Source of the DNA: JANQJA01 sp965267485 | Lineage (GTDB): Bacteria > Pseudomonadota > Gammaproteobacteria > Pseudomonadales > Azotimanducaceae | Direction: 5' to 3' | Length of the DNA stretch: 64,000 bases | Assembly: GCA_965267485.1 (NCBI GenBank) | Contig: OZ254080.1 | Span: 2,418,001-2,482,000 of the forward strand | Part shown: in pieces, positions 1 through 8,392 of the stretch | Layout of the letters: every line of letters begins with the position of its first letter | Numbering within the stretch: the first letter of the stretch is position 1 | The notes under the pieces: model-generated | Told to the model about the DNA's origin: nothing | Seen by the model: only the letters and a program-made list of their open reading frames with translations | The model's database searches: none | Made by a program: the position numbers and the translations under genes

Positions 1-763
1 TGGCCGCGAGATCCTTTCGGAAAGCCTCACCGATCATCTGCGCCACAAAACGGGCAAGGCCTTCACTCGTCTTCAGCACCATGTTGCCGACCCAGCCGTC
101 GCAGACCAGTACATCGGCCTCACTTTGATAGATGCCATCGCCTTCAACGAAGCCGATGAAGTTGACGGCCGGAATGTCGCGGAGCCTCGCTGCCGCTTCC
201 CGAACCACATCCTCGCCCTTGGACTCCTCCTCGCCGATATTGAGCAAGCCGACCCTGGGCGATTCAATGCCCTCGACCGCACCGCACATCAGCGAACCCA
301 TCACGGCAAACTGCACCAGGTTATCGGCGGAACAGTTGATGTTGGCACCGAGATCCAGTAGATAGCAGCGACCGTGCGTCGATGGAATGGCCTTGATGAT
401 GGCGGGACGGTCCACGCCCGGCACCGTCTTGAGAACATGCCGGCTGATCGCCATGAGCGCGCCGGTATTGCCCGGACTGACGCAACCCTCAACGTCGCCA
501 TCGGCCACCGCGGTGACCGCACGATACATGGATGAAGACTGGCGGTGGCGCAGCGCCCAGGCCGGCTTGTCATCCATCTGTACGGTATCGGTCGTGTGTA
601 CGAGTTCGAAGCTGTGGGAACGCTCGAGGCGCTGCCCTATCGAGACCTCGTCTCCATAAAGGACAAATTCGGTATCAGGATAATCCTGGCTCGCGCGAAC
701 GACGGCAGGAACGATCTCGCTCGCGCCGAGATCCCCGCCCATGACATCGACGGCGATGCGCAT
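1..763 (-). CDS. plsX: Phosphate acyltransferase PlsX, 3' end outside the window
   Basis: PlsX makes acyl-phosphate from acyl-ACP for the first acylation of glycerol-3-phosphate in phospholipid synthesis. My translation from the ATG at 763-761 runs open to the window edge (254 codons). It starts MRIAVDVMGGDLGASE, carrying the family's MGGD motif, followed by SPGNTGALMA and LLNIGEEESKG. It lies 32 bp downstream of rpmF on the same strand, the usual yceD-rpmF-plsX order at the head of fatty-acid synthesis clusters. The C-terminal part is missing only because the window begins here. Confidence 0.93.
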   Translation of the reverse strand, partial: MRIAVDVMGGDLGASEIVPAVVRASQDYPDTEFVLYGDEVSIGQRLERSHSFELVHTTDTVQMDDKPAWALRHRQSSSMYRAVTAVADGDVEGCVSPGNTGALMAISRHVLKTVPGVDRPAIIKAIPSTHGRCYLLDLGANINCSADNLVQFAVMGSLMCGAVEGIESPRVGLLNIGEEESKGEDVVREAAARLRDIPAVNFIGFVEGDGIYQSEADVLVCDGWVGNMVLKTSEGLARFVAQMIGEAFRKDLAA

Positions 764-795
764 CCCGACGCGCAGCAAGAACGAGGGCTTACGCC

Positions 796-975
796 CTAGT
801 CTTCGGCGGTGTGTACGACTTTCTTGCCGCGGTAGAAACCATCGGCAGTGACGTGATGACGACGATGCGTCTCACCGGTGGTCGGATCTTCCGACAGGGT
901 CGCACGCTTCAAACCGTCGTGTGCGCGACGACGGCCGCGCTTCGAACGGGTAACCTTGTTTTGTTGAACGGCCAT
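796..975 (-). CDS. rpmF: 50S ribosomal protein L32
   Basis: The 59-residue product starts MAVQQNKVTRSKRGRRRAHD, is very basic, and carries the L32 pattern with HRRHHVTADGFYRGKKV near the C-terminus. It has no cysteine, so it is the zinc-free form of L32. Its ATG overlaps the TAA of yceD by one base (TAATG), indicating translational coupling. It is a structural component of the large ribosomal subunit, encoded between yceD and plsX as in many proteobacteria. Confidence 0.95.
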   Translation of the reverse strand: MAVQQNKVTRSKRGRRRAHDGLKRATLSEDPTTGETHRRHHVTADGFYRGKKVVHTAED

Positions 976-1514
976 TAGTCGCTCCTTTTCAGATCTTTTT
1001 TCAGTGACTCCAGACCGGCGAACGGCCGGTACGTGTCCGGGCTACGCTCTTCCTCCGGGGCGACGTCACCCTCGGGCGCCGCGGTCTCACCACAGTCGCC
1101 GTCAGCGTGCCGGGGCACCATTGGCAAGGCCAGCATCAACTCGTCTTCGACGATGTCACTCACCGTCAGCAGGCTGCCCTCGCAGACAATGCCGTCTTCA
1201 CCCTGGTCCAGTTCAAGGAGCTGATCCACGGTCGCGACGATGAACGTGTCGGTATCGACCTCGAGCGTCACCTCAACAGGTTCCAGGCAATTCTGGCACA
1301 GCATCGAAACCGTGCCGGCAGAGCGACCCGTGACCCGCGGGTTTCGTCCCTTGCCGGGTTCGAACGACAACGCGATCGAAAGTTTGCCCGCATTCGCTTC
1401 CAGCAAAGCGCAAAGCCTGCTGAAGGAAGCAACGGGCAAATTGCCCTCGACTGAAGCTCGCTGCTCGGCCAGCTTCCGGAAGTCGATGCGCGCTGGCAGG
1501 GGCCCCGGTGACAT
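975..1514 (-). CDS. yceD: YceD/DUF177 family protein (23S rRNA accumulation protein)
   Basis: The product has 179 residues and starts MSPGPLPARIDFRKLAEQ. A central CQNCLEPVEV stretch and a downstream LELDQGEDGIVCEG segment with conserved cysteine and acidic residues are typical of DUF177. E. coli YceD is linked to 23S rRNA accumulation and is encoded directly before rpmF, as here. The acidic tail is rich in Glu and Asp. The start lies 24 bp from the maf open frame on the opposite strand, so the two probably share a divergent promoter region. Confidence 0.88.
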   Translation of the reverse strand: MSPGPLPARIDFRKLAEQRASVEGNLPVASFSRLCALLEANAGKLSIALSFEPGKGRNPRVTGRSAGTVSMLCQNCLEPVEVTLEVDTDTFIVATVDQLLELDQGEDGIVCEGSLLTVSDIVEDELMLALPMVPRHADGDCGETAAPEGDVAPEEERSPDTYRPFAGLESLKKDLKRSD

Positions 1515-1538
1515 AAGGGGCGCATCTTAGGGCCGAGG

Positions 1539-2183
1539 TTGTATACTGTCAAAAGAAAATTTGCGCCAATTCAAAAAGATAAGCCGCGATTGCAACTGAT
1601 CCTCGCCTCCACTTCGAGCTACCGTGCCGCACTGCTTGCAAAGCTCCGACTGCCCTTTGTGCAGATCGATCCGGAGTACACCGAATCGGCCGTCACCGGC
1701 GAGTCGCCAACGAAGATGTGCGAGCGGCTCGCCCGCGCCAAGGCTGCTGCCGTCGCCGATCAGGAGCCGGCGGCGCCGTGGCTCATCATCGGGTCCGACC
1801 AGGTCGCCCATCTCGATGGAGAGATTTTCGGCAAACCCGGCGGGTTTGCGGCGGCGCATGCCCAACTCAGCAAGTGCGCCGGCCGCTGTGTCACCTTCGA
1901 GACCGGCGTCGCGCTGCTGTCTTCCGAGGGCCACGACATCGTCAGTTCCGAGCGGTTCGACATCCGCTTTCGCGAGCTGACCGCCGACCGGATCACGCGA
2001 TATCTCAACGCCGAGGAGCCGTATGACTGCGCCGGGAGCATCAAGGCCGAGGGCCTCGGCATCACACTGCTAGCCGAAACCCGCGGACGGGACGTCAATA
2101 CGCTCCTGGGATTACCCCTGATGTTGCTCCAGGACCTGCTGGCCGAGACCGGTATCGACCCGCTAAGCAACTTTAACTATTAG
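1539..2183 (+). CDS. Maf/YceF family nucleotide pyrophosphatase
   Basis: The core LILASTSSYRAALL is the Maf N-terminal motif (usually LASxSPRR). It is followed by IIGSDQVAHLDGEIFGKPG and CAGSIKAEGLGITL, closest to the YceF subgroup, which hydrolyses m7GTP as a house-cleaning enzyme. The longest frame opens with TTG at 1539 and gives 214 residues. Comparison with E. coli YceF suggests the real start may be the TTG at 1590, which would put three residues before LASTS. It ends two bases from the convergent rluC stop. Confidence 0.88.
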   Translation: MYTVKRKFAPIQKDKPRLQLILASTSSYRAALLAKLRLPFVQIDPEYTESAVTGESPTKMCERLARAKAAAVADQEPAAPWLIIGSDQVAHLDGEIFGKPGGFAAAHAQLSKCAGRCVTFETGVALLSSEGHDIVSSERFDIRFRELTADRITRYLNAEEPYDCAGSIKAEGLGITLLAETRGRDVNTLLGLPLMLLQDLLAETGIDPLSNFNY

Positions 2184-2185
2184 CT

Positions 2186-3115
2186 CTATTTCTTTGTTAA
2201 ATATAGTCTTTTTAGCTCCTCAAACTCTTCGTCCGGCTGCGCCTCCACCTCCCTTGTCACGCCATTGGCATCAACGAATGACAGTCGGGACGCGTGCAGC
2301 ATGAGCCGATCGCCGAGCGCACCGGCGCAGCCGCCGTCGTACTTGTCGTCGCCGGCGATCGGATGGCCGCTGGTCGCGCAGTGCACACGGATCTGGTGGG
2401 TGCGACCCGTCACCGGCTGGGCCTCGATGTGTGAAAAGGCCGGGGTTGCCGCCAGCAGCTGAAACCGCGTCTCGGCCTCCTTGCCCCGTTCATCGACCCG
2501 ACTGATCTTGCCGCCCCCCTCAGTGGTCACCTGCATCAGCGGCAGCGTGATCAGCGTGCGCGCTGCAGACCACTCGCCATGGACAACCGCCTCATAGGTC
2601 TTGCGAATGCCGACTTTTTCCCGCAGCGCCGCCTGCAGTCTCCGGAGCGCTGACCGTTTTCGAGCCACCATCAGGCATCCCGACGTTCCACGATCAAGGC
2701 GATGGACCAGTTCCAGGCGCTTCTCAATCGGACGAAGCTTGCGCAGGGTCTCGATGACGCCTGCACTGATACCACTCCCCCCATGCACGGCGATGCCCGC
2801 AGGCTTGTTGAGAACCAGCATTTCATTGTCTTCATAAATAATTGATTTTTCGACCCTTTCCATGGTGTCGAAGGACGGTCCCTCGGCGTCTGCAGGCTCG
2901 CCTTGACGAATCGGTGGCACACGCACCTGATCGCCCGCCTGAAGCTTCTGACTGGGTCGGGCACGCCGCCCGTTGATCCGCACTTCGCCCTTTCGCAGAA
3001 TCCGGTAGACCCGGGACTTCGGCACGCCTTTCAGCAAGCGAAACAGGAAGTTATCGATTCTCTGGCCGTCGTCCTCGGCGTCGATCTCGATCAATTGAAC
3101 TGCTTTGAAGGCCAT
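2186..3115 (-). CDS. rluC: 23S rRNA pseudouridine synthase, RluC type
   Basis: The product has 309 residues. The N-terminal S4 RNA-binding domain (about residues 15-75) includes SRVYRILRKGEVRING. The catalytic domain of the RluA family contains HRLDRGTSGCLMVA, whose Asp is the nucleophile, and GRTHQIRVHCATSGHPIAGD. In E. coli RluC modifies U955, U2504 and U2580 of 23S rRNA. It is divergent from rne across a 500 bp gap, the same pairing as in many gammaproteobacteria. Confidence 0.92.
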   Translation of the reverse strand: MAFKAVQLIEIDAEDDGQRIDNFLFRLLKGVPKSRVYRILRKGEVRINGRRARPSQKLQAGDQVRVPPIRQGEPADAEGPSFDTMERVEKSIIYEDNEMLVLNKPAGIAVHGGSGISAGVIETLRKLRPIEKRLELVHRLDRGTSGCLMVARKRSALRRLQAALREKVGIRKTYEAVVHGEWSAARTLITLPLMQVTTEGGGKISRVDERGKEAETRFQLLAATPAFSHIEAQPVTGRTHQIRVHCATSGHPIAGDDKYDGGCAGALGDRLMLHASRLSFVDANGVTREVEAQPDEEFEELKRLYLTKK

Positions 3116-3615
3116 AATATTTGTTGATATGATGCGGGCCGAGCTGAAAATTCACCGGTTGTATCTGCAGAAGCAGACGACCGTGCGGCTCAAAGCGGAT
3201 TATCGCACACGCGCCCGGCGCAGTTGGCCCCTGATGGTGCCCTCGCCTCATCGCGTCCAGGTAACACCGCGAAACGAATTTTGACGCCCCGGCGCGCCCC
3301 ATTGCGGGAACTGTCGCCGGGCCTTTGACAAGAACGCGATCTGCTGACCGCAAACAGGAAACGTCAAATCACTGTAATCTCAACCGCAGAGGCGGGATTT
3401 CAAGGCGCGTCGAGGCACAAGCGAATATCTGACCACCTCCCACACCACCGGGAATATTCACCACGACTGCTGCAACACGAAGCCCTGAATCTGCACCCTG
3501 AGCCTACATTCGGAGATCTATAGACACCTTAGTCAATAAGACAGTCACAAGACCAACAAGATTTGGCGATTCCACGTCTTGAGGCCGGTAGCCGCCCCAA
3601 CACAGTGAAATCGTA
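3116..3615. promoter_or_regulatory. rluC-rne divergent intergenic region, probable long rne leader
   Basis: This 500 bp gap holds no convincing gene. A TTGACA hexamer on the plus strand at 3325-3330 could be a -35 element, but I see no good -10 at the right spacing. In E. coli rne has a leader of about 360 nt through which RNase E controls its own mRNA. A leader of similar size would fit here, but this is inference from position and length; I did not identify the conserved hairpins. Confidence 0.4.
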
Positions 3616-6294
3616 ATGAAGAGAATGCTGATCAACGCAACTCACAACGAAGAGTTGCGTGTTGCCCTGGTAGACGGGCAGAAGCTTTTCGACCTGGACA
3701 TAGAAAGCCAGGCGCGAGAACAAAAGAAGGCCAACATCTACAAGGCGAAGATTACCCGGGTCGAGCCCAGTCTCGAGGCCGCCTTCGTCGAATTCGGCTC
3801 CAGCCGCCACGGCTTCCTGCCGCTCAAGGAAATCGCCCGCGAGTACTTCACCGGTAATGCCAAGGGCGGCGGCCGCGTCAACATCAAGGACGTGGTCAAG
3901 GAAGGCACCGAGATCATCATCCAGGTCGAGAAGGAAGAACGTGGCAACAAGGGCGCTGCCCTCACCACCTTCTGCAGCCTCGCCGGTCGTTATCTGGTAC
4001 TCATGCCCAACAATCCGCGGGCCGGCGGCATCTCACGCCGCATCGATGGTGATGACCGCGACGAACTGAAGTCGGTCATGTCCGAACTCGAGATTCCCAA
4101 GGGCATGGGGGCCATCGTCAGAACGGCTGGTGTCGGCCGTACCGCCGAAGAACTGCAGTGGGACCTCGACTACCTCGTCCAGGTCTGGGAAGCGATTCAG
4201 AAAGCCGCCGAAGATCGCGCCGCGCCGTTCCTGATCTACCAGGAAAACGACGTCATCACCCGTGCCATTCGTGATTACCTGCGGGACGATATCGGTGAAA
4301 TCCTCATTGACACGCCCGAAGCCTACGAACAGGCCCGGCAGTTTGTCACCCAGGTCATGCCCCAGTTCGAATCCCGACTGAAGCGCTACGACAGCGATGT
4401 CCCGCTGTTCAACCGGTACCAGATCGAAAACCAGATCGAATCGGCATTTCAGCGCGAAGTCCGCCTACCGTCGGGCGGCTCCATTGTGATCGACCAGACG
4501 GAAGCGCTGGTCTCGATCGATATCAACTCCTCCCGCGCGACGCGCGGTGCCGACATTGAGGAAACCGCACTCAACACCAACCTCGAAGCCGCTGAGGAAA
4601 TCTGTCGACAGCTCCGGCTGCGCGACATCGGCGGGCTCATCGTCATCGACTTCATCGACATGTCGGCCGCCAAGAACCAGCGCAAGGTCGAGAACCAGAT
4701 GCGTGAATCACTCTCGGTTGACCGTGCCCGGGTACAGATCGGCAAGATCTCCCGGTTCGGGCTGCTCGAAATGTCACGACAGCGTCTCCGCCAGTCGCTC
4801 GTCGAAAGCAGCGGCATTGTCTGCCCGCGATGCAGCGGTCTTGGCTCCATTCGCGATGTCGAGTCGAGCGCACTGGCCGTTGTCAGGCTCATCGAGGAAG
4901 AAGCCCTCAAGGAAACCAGCTCACAGATTCGCGCGTTCCTGCCGATTTCTGTCTCATCGTTCCTCCTGAACGAGAAGCGAAGCGTGATCACGGAGATCGA
5001 ACAGCGCTGCGACGTCAAGGTCGTCATCATTCCCTCGGTCGATATGGAAACGCCGCACTACAAGGTCGAGCGAATCCGCACCCAGGACGACGAAACCGAT
5101 GAGGCGAGCTATGAAATCGAGGTCGAGGTAGAACCCGATCCCGCTTCGCAGCCTGCGGCGAAGGCAGCACCTTCCGAGCGAGCGGCCGTCAAGACGGTTG
5201 CGCCATCGGCCCCGCCGCCCGCGCGGGAAGAAGCGAAGGAAGACGCGCCGCGTGAACAGAAGCAGCGGTCAGGGAAGCCTTCGGGCAAGCCTCGTCGTCA
5301 GCAACAGGAACCGGCGCCGGCGCCCAAGGGCTTCTTCGCACGTATCGTCGATGCACTGTTCGGCGACGACACGCCCGATTCAGGCAAGGCAGCACAGGAT
5401 CAGGGCAAAAAGGCCCAGCCGGCCAAGGGCAAATCACAGAAACAGGGCCAGGACGACAAGGATCGGGATGGCCAGCGAGAAGGCGGCGGTCGTCGACGGC
5501 GTCGCCGCGGCAGTGGCCAGGGCAAGCGCAAGAACGATGGCGAGCAGAATCGCGACCAGAAGAAAGACCAGAACCGTGATCAGCAGCAAAAGGATGCTGA
5601 CGAGGGCAAAAAAGGCGGCGACAAACCGCGTCGTCGACGCAAACCCCGTGACGACGAGGGCGCTGAGCAGACTCAAGACGCCCGGCCGTCTCGCGAAGAC
5701 CGTGACCAGCAGTCCGAATCTGACGATGGCAGCAACGACAAGCGTAATCAGGGCAATCGCCAACGCGGCCAGCGCCGTCGACGTTCGCGCACACGGGACG
5801 AGGAAACGGCACAGGTGTCAAACGTGGAAACAGCCAGCGAGGCAACACCAGAGTCGACGGAGCAGCCGGCCACACCTCAGCCATCTGAAGCAGAAGCCGC
5901 TCAACCGGCTGAAGCTGAAACGGTAGAGACCGCCGCCGACCAGCCGGCCGAGCCAGCGTCTGCACCAGTTGCCGAAACGGCCACCCCTCCGACGCCCGCC
6001 GAAAAGCCGGCAGAGGCTGCAGCCGCCGCAGCGCCCGAAGCCGCGCCCGCGGCGACTGCTGAAGTGGCACACCCGTCAACCTGGGGTCGAGCCGCGAATG
6101 ATCCGCGAATCAAGCCAGGCAAGCCGGTCGAAGGGCCAGTGCTCACCGAGGCTGCGCCGCGACCTGCCGCACCGGCACTGCCGCCTGCAGAGCGCGCCAT
6201 CGGCGAGGATCACCCCAGCACCTGGGGCCGTGCCGCCAATGACCCGCGAATGGATGACGCCGCCGATTCGGCGCCGGCATCCGCCGAGGGCTAG
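3616..6294 (+). CDS. rne: Ribonuclease E
   Basis: The product has 892 residues, starting MKRMLINATHNEELRVALVD. The catalytic half carries an S1 RNA-binding domain (about 38-118), metal-binding aspartates in VSIDINSS (about 302) and IVIDFIDM (about 345), and the zinc-link CPRC (C403, C406) that joins protomers. After about residue 500 comes a disordered tail: basic Arg/Lys/Gln-rich blocks, then an Ala/Pro/Glu-rich stretch. Two copies of HPSTWGRAANDPR lie near residues 818 and 865. The tail should scaffold the degradosome. The TAG stop lies inside the CTAG flank of a MITE-like element. Confidence 0.97.
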   Translation: MKRMLINATHNEELRVALVDGQKLFDLDIESQAREQKKANIYKAKITRVEPSLEAAFVEFGSSRHGFLPLKEIAREYFTGNAKGGGRVNIKDVVKEGTEIIIQVEKEERGNKGAALTTFCSLAGRYLVLMPNNPRAGGISRRIDGDDRDELKSVMSELEIPKGMGAIVRTAGVGRTAEELQWDLDYLVQVWEAIQKAAEDRAAPFLIYQENDVITRAIRDYLRDDIGEILIDTPEAYEQARQFVTQVMPQFESRLKRYDSDVPLFNRYQIENQIESAFQREVRLPSGGSIVIDQTEALVSIDINSSRATRGADIEETALNTNLEAAEEICRQLRLRDIGGLIVIDFIDMSAAKNQRKVENQMRESLSVDRARVQIGKISRFGLLEMSRQRLRQSLVESSGIVCPRCSGLGSIRDVESSALAVVRLIEEEALKETSSQIRAFLPISVSSFLLNEKRSVITEIEQRCDVKVVIIPSVDMETPHYKVERIRTQDDETDEASYEIEVEVEPDPASQPAAKAAPSERAAVKTVAPSAPPPAREEAKEDAPREQKQRSGKPSGKPRRQQQEPAPAPKGFFARIVDALFGDDTPDSGKAAQDQGKKAQPAKGKSQKQGQDDKDRDGQREGGGRRRRRRGSGQGKRKNDGEQNRDQKKDQNRDQQQKDADEGKKGGDKPRRRRKPRDDEGAEQTQDARPSREDRDQQSESDDGSNDKRNQGNRQRGQRRRRSRTRDEETAQVSNVETASEATPESTEQPATPQPSEAEAAQPAEAETVETAADQPAEPASAPVAETATPPTPAEKPAEAAAAAAPEAAPAATAEVAHPSTWGRAANDPRIKPGKPVEGPVLTEAAPRPAAPALPPAERAIGEDHPSTWGRAANDPRMDDAADSAPASAEG

Positions 6295-6560
6295 GGAACC
6301 TCTGAACTATTCTGCACGAGTCTGGCTTTCAGCGAGCGCGAAGATCAAGGAGGTACCCCGCAGGAATGTCGAGAACATTTCAAGGGGGATCGACGCTGAG
6401 ATTCGTGTTCGCTGAAAGCCCCGCCGGGCGCGGCCTTGCGCACACGGCTGACTGCGTTGTTCCGCTTGCCAATATTCACGATATTGGCGGCGCGAAACGC
6501 CTTGCAGCCGCGCGCGCAAGGTCACGCAGACACGCGCAGAATAGTTCAGAGGTTCCCTAG
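6291..6560. mobile_element. MITE-like element (6295-6556) with 4 bp CTAG flanking duplications
   Basis: GGAACCTCTGAACTATTCTG (plus a final C) at 6295-6315 is repeated as an exact inverted copy at 6536-6556, giving 21 bp terminal inverted repeats on a 262 bp element. Both ends are flanked by CTAG (6291-6294 and 6557-6560), read as a target duplication. The interior has no plausible gene. It has further inverted repeats: GGCTTTCAGCGA at 6324-6335 with its complement at 6409-6420, CCTTGCGC at 6434-6441 with 6514-6521, and a GCCAATAT hairpin at 6468-6488. Ends starting GGAA with 4 bp duplications suggest mobilisation by an IS5-family transposase; this is inference. Confidence 0.75.
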
Positions 6561-7558
6561 GGAAGGACTCGCGGTTCGATGTCGAGATCGATATCGAACC
6601 GCGCCTTCACCTCATTCCTGACACGAAGCGATAACCGCTCGACGTCACCCGGGGTCGCGTGACCCCGGTTGATGATCACCAGCGCATGGCGGTCATAGAC
6701 GGCAGCGCCACCCTCCTGCTCCCCTCTCAACCCGCACTGGTCGATCAGCCAGGCTGCGGCAATCTTGGCACCCGATTCCTGATGCCAATGCGGCAGATCG
6801 GGCCAGCGTTCCAGCATCGCGGCGAGCACTGGCGCAGTCACGACCGGGTTCTTGAAGAAGCTGCCCACGTTGGGGATGAGCGACGGGTCAGGGAGCTTTT
6901 CCCGACGGATGCGACAGACCTCGTCGGCGACGCGCGCCGGCGTCAGTGCTTCAACCCCTGACAGTCGCTCACTCAGGTCACGGTAGCCGAGGTTTGGCAC
7001 AAACTGCGCCGAGAGTCTGAGATGCACACGTGTTATCGCATAGCGGTCGCGCCCCTCGCCCTTGAAGAGGCTGTCACGATAGCCAAACCGGCAGGCCTCC
7101 CTCGACAGCGTCACTTCCCGAAGCGACGTCAGGTCAATCGCATCGAGCGATTCGAACGTGTCGCTGAGTTCGGCGCCGTATGCGCCGATGTTCTGAATGG
7201 GCGCCGCCCCGACCGATCCGGGTATGAGCGCAAGATTCTCGAGCCCGGACAGACCGGCATCGATCGTCTGCATCACAAGGTCGTGCCAGTTCTCTCCGGC
7301 GCCGGCCGTCACGTGCTCGCCGTTGATCTCGACGCCACCCAGGGCAAGCTGCACCGTGAGCCCGGGCAGGTCCTGCGTCAGGACGATGTTGCTGCCCCCG
7401 CCCATCAGGGTCACGGGCCAGTCATGCGCCCGCGCCGCCTCAAGCGCAGATCTCAGATCAGCCACTGAACAGACACGAACGAAGTACGCTGCAAGCACGT
7501 CGAGGCCAAGCGTATTAAGGCCTGCGAGCGAGTGCGAAGGCTGAATTTCGAGGGTCAC
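6557..7558 (-). CDS. murB: UDP-N-acetylenolpyruvoylglucosamine reductase MurB
   Basis: MurB reduces UDP-GlcNAc-enolpyruvate to UDP-MurNAc with NADPH and FAD in peptidoglycan precursor synthesis. The 333-residue product carries the FAD-binding GGGSNIVL, the IPGSVGAAPIQNIGAYG loop, and the catalytic segment SLIPNVGSFFKNP. The insert between them makes it the E. coli-like type I enzyme. The stop codon lies in the right-hand CTAG flank of the MITE-like element. It is divergent from the SDR gene at 7603. Confidence 0.95.
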   Translation of the reverse strand: MTLEIQPSHSLAGLNTLGLDVLAAYFVRVCSVADLRSALEAARAHDWPVTLMGGGSNIVLTQDLPGLTVQLALGGVEINGEHVTAGAGENWHDLVMQTIDAGLSGLENLALIPGSVGAAPIQNIGAYGAELSDTFESLDAIDLTSLREVTLSREACRFGYRDSLFKGEGRDRYAITRVHLRLSAQFVPNLGYRDLSERLSGVEALTPARVADEVCRIRREKLPDPSLIPNVGSFFKNPVVTAPVLAAMLERWPDLPHWHQESGAKIAAAWLIDQCGLRGEQEGGAAVYDRHALVIINRGHATPGDVERLSLRVRNEVKARFDIDLDIEPRVLP

Positions 7559-7602
7559 ATCCGTATACTTCTGGGGCTTTCTAACCGCATGAGACTAACA
7601 GT

Positions 7603-8373
7603 ATGGATTTGAAGGACAAAGTCGCGTTCATCACGGGTGGCGCTTCGGGCCTGGGCAAGGCGACCGCCGAGACCTTCGTCGCCGCCGGTGCCAAGGTAAT
7701 GCTGTTCGACCTGAACGAGGACAACGCCAGGGCTGCTGCCGAGGAACTGGGTGATGCCGCAACCTACGCGGCCGGTGACGTTGCCGACGAAGAAGCCGTA
7801 AAGGCGGCCATCCAGAAGACGCTGGACACGTTTGGCGCGATTCACATCAACATCAACAGCGCCGGTATCGGTGCCGCCGCGCGAACCGTCGGGCGAGATG
7901 GCCCGATGCCGCTCAAGACCTTTGAGTTCGTCGTCCGCGTGAATCTCATCGGTACGTTCAACGTGCTCCGCCTCTGCGCCGAGCAGATGCAGAACAACGA
8001 GCCCGTCACGGCGGACGGAGAGCGCGGCGTCATCGTGAATGTCGCATCCGTCGCCGCGTTCGACGGCCAGATCGGACAGGCGGCTTACAGCGCCTCGAAA
8101 GGTGGTGTTGCCGGCATGACGCTGCCGATCGCGCGCGATCTCTGCAAGATGGGAATCCGGATTGCCACGATCGCACCGGGCATCTTCGAAACCCCGATGA
8201 TGAAGGGTGCGCCGCCCCAGGTTCGCGAACCGCTGATCGAAATGACGCAGTTCCCGCACCGCCTTGGCGAGCCGTCCGAGTTCGCCCAGACCGCGGCCTA
8301 TATCGTCAACTGCGGTTACATCAACGGCGAAGTGATTCGTCTGGACAGCGGTATCCGGATGCAGCCCCGCTAA
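7603..8373 (+). CDS. SDR family oxidoreductase, 3-hydroxyacyl-CoA dehydrogenase type II-like
   Basis: The 256-residue product has the classical SDR layout: cofactor motif TGGASGLG near residue 12, NSAG, a catalytic Ser in NVASVAAF, and YSASK as YxxxK. An acidic LFDLN after strand 2 indicates NAD(H) preference. The NGEVIRLDSGIRMQPR ending and the overall pattern match type II 3-hydroxyacyl-CoA dehydrogenases (HSD17B10-like). These oxidise 3-hydroxyacyl-CoA, including branched short-chain substrates. It is a single gene, converging on the UGSC gene 19 bp away. Confidence 0.85.
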   Translation: MDLKDKVAFITGGASGLGKATAETFVAAGAKVMLFDLNEDNARAAAEELGDAATYAAGDVADEEAVKAAIQKTLDTFGAIHININSAGIGAAARTVGRDGPMPLKTFEFVVRVNLIGTFNVLRLCAEQMQNNEPVTADGERGVIVNVASVAAFDGQIGQAAYSASKGGVAGMTLPIARDLCKMGIRIATIAPGIFETPMMKGAPPQVREPLIEMTQFPHRLGEPSEFAQTAAYIVNCGYINGEVIRLDSGIRMQPR

Positions 8374-8392
8374 GGCCGGCATGACGGCGCGG

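Noticed and set aside
3116..3615. A tRNA-Sec (selC) gene or small ORF in the rne leader region
   Set aside because: No T-loop-like sequence with matching arms and no ORF with a family match was seen.
6468..6488. Hairpin after rne as a rho-independent terminator
   Set aside because: No T-tract follows and it is internal to the MITE-like element.
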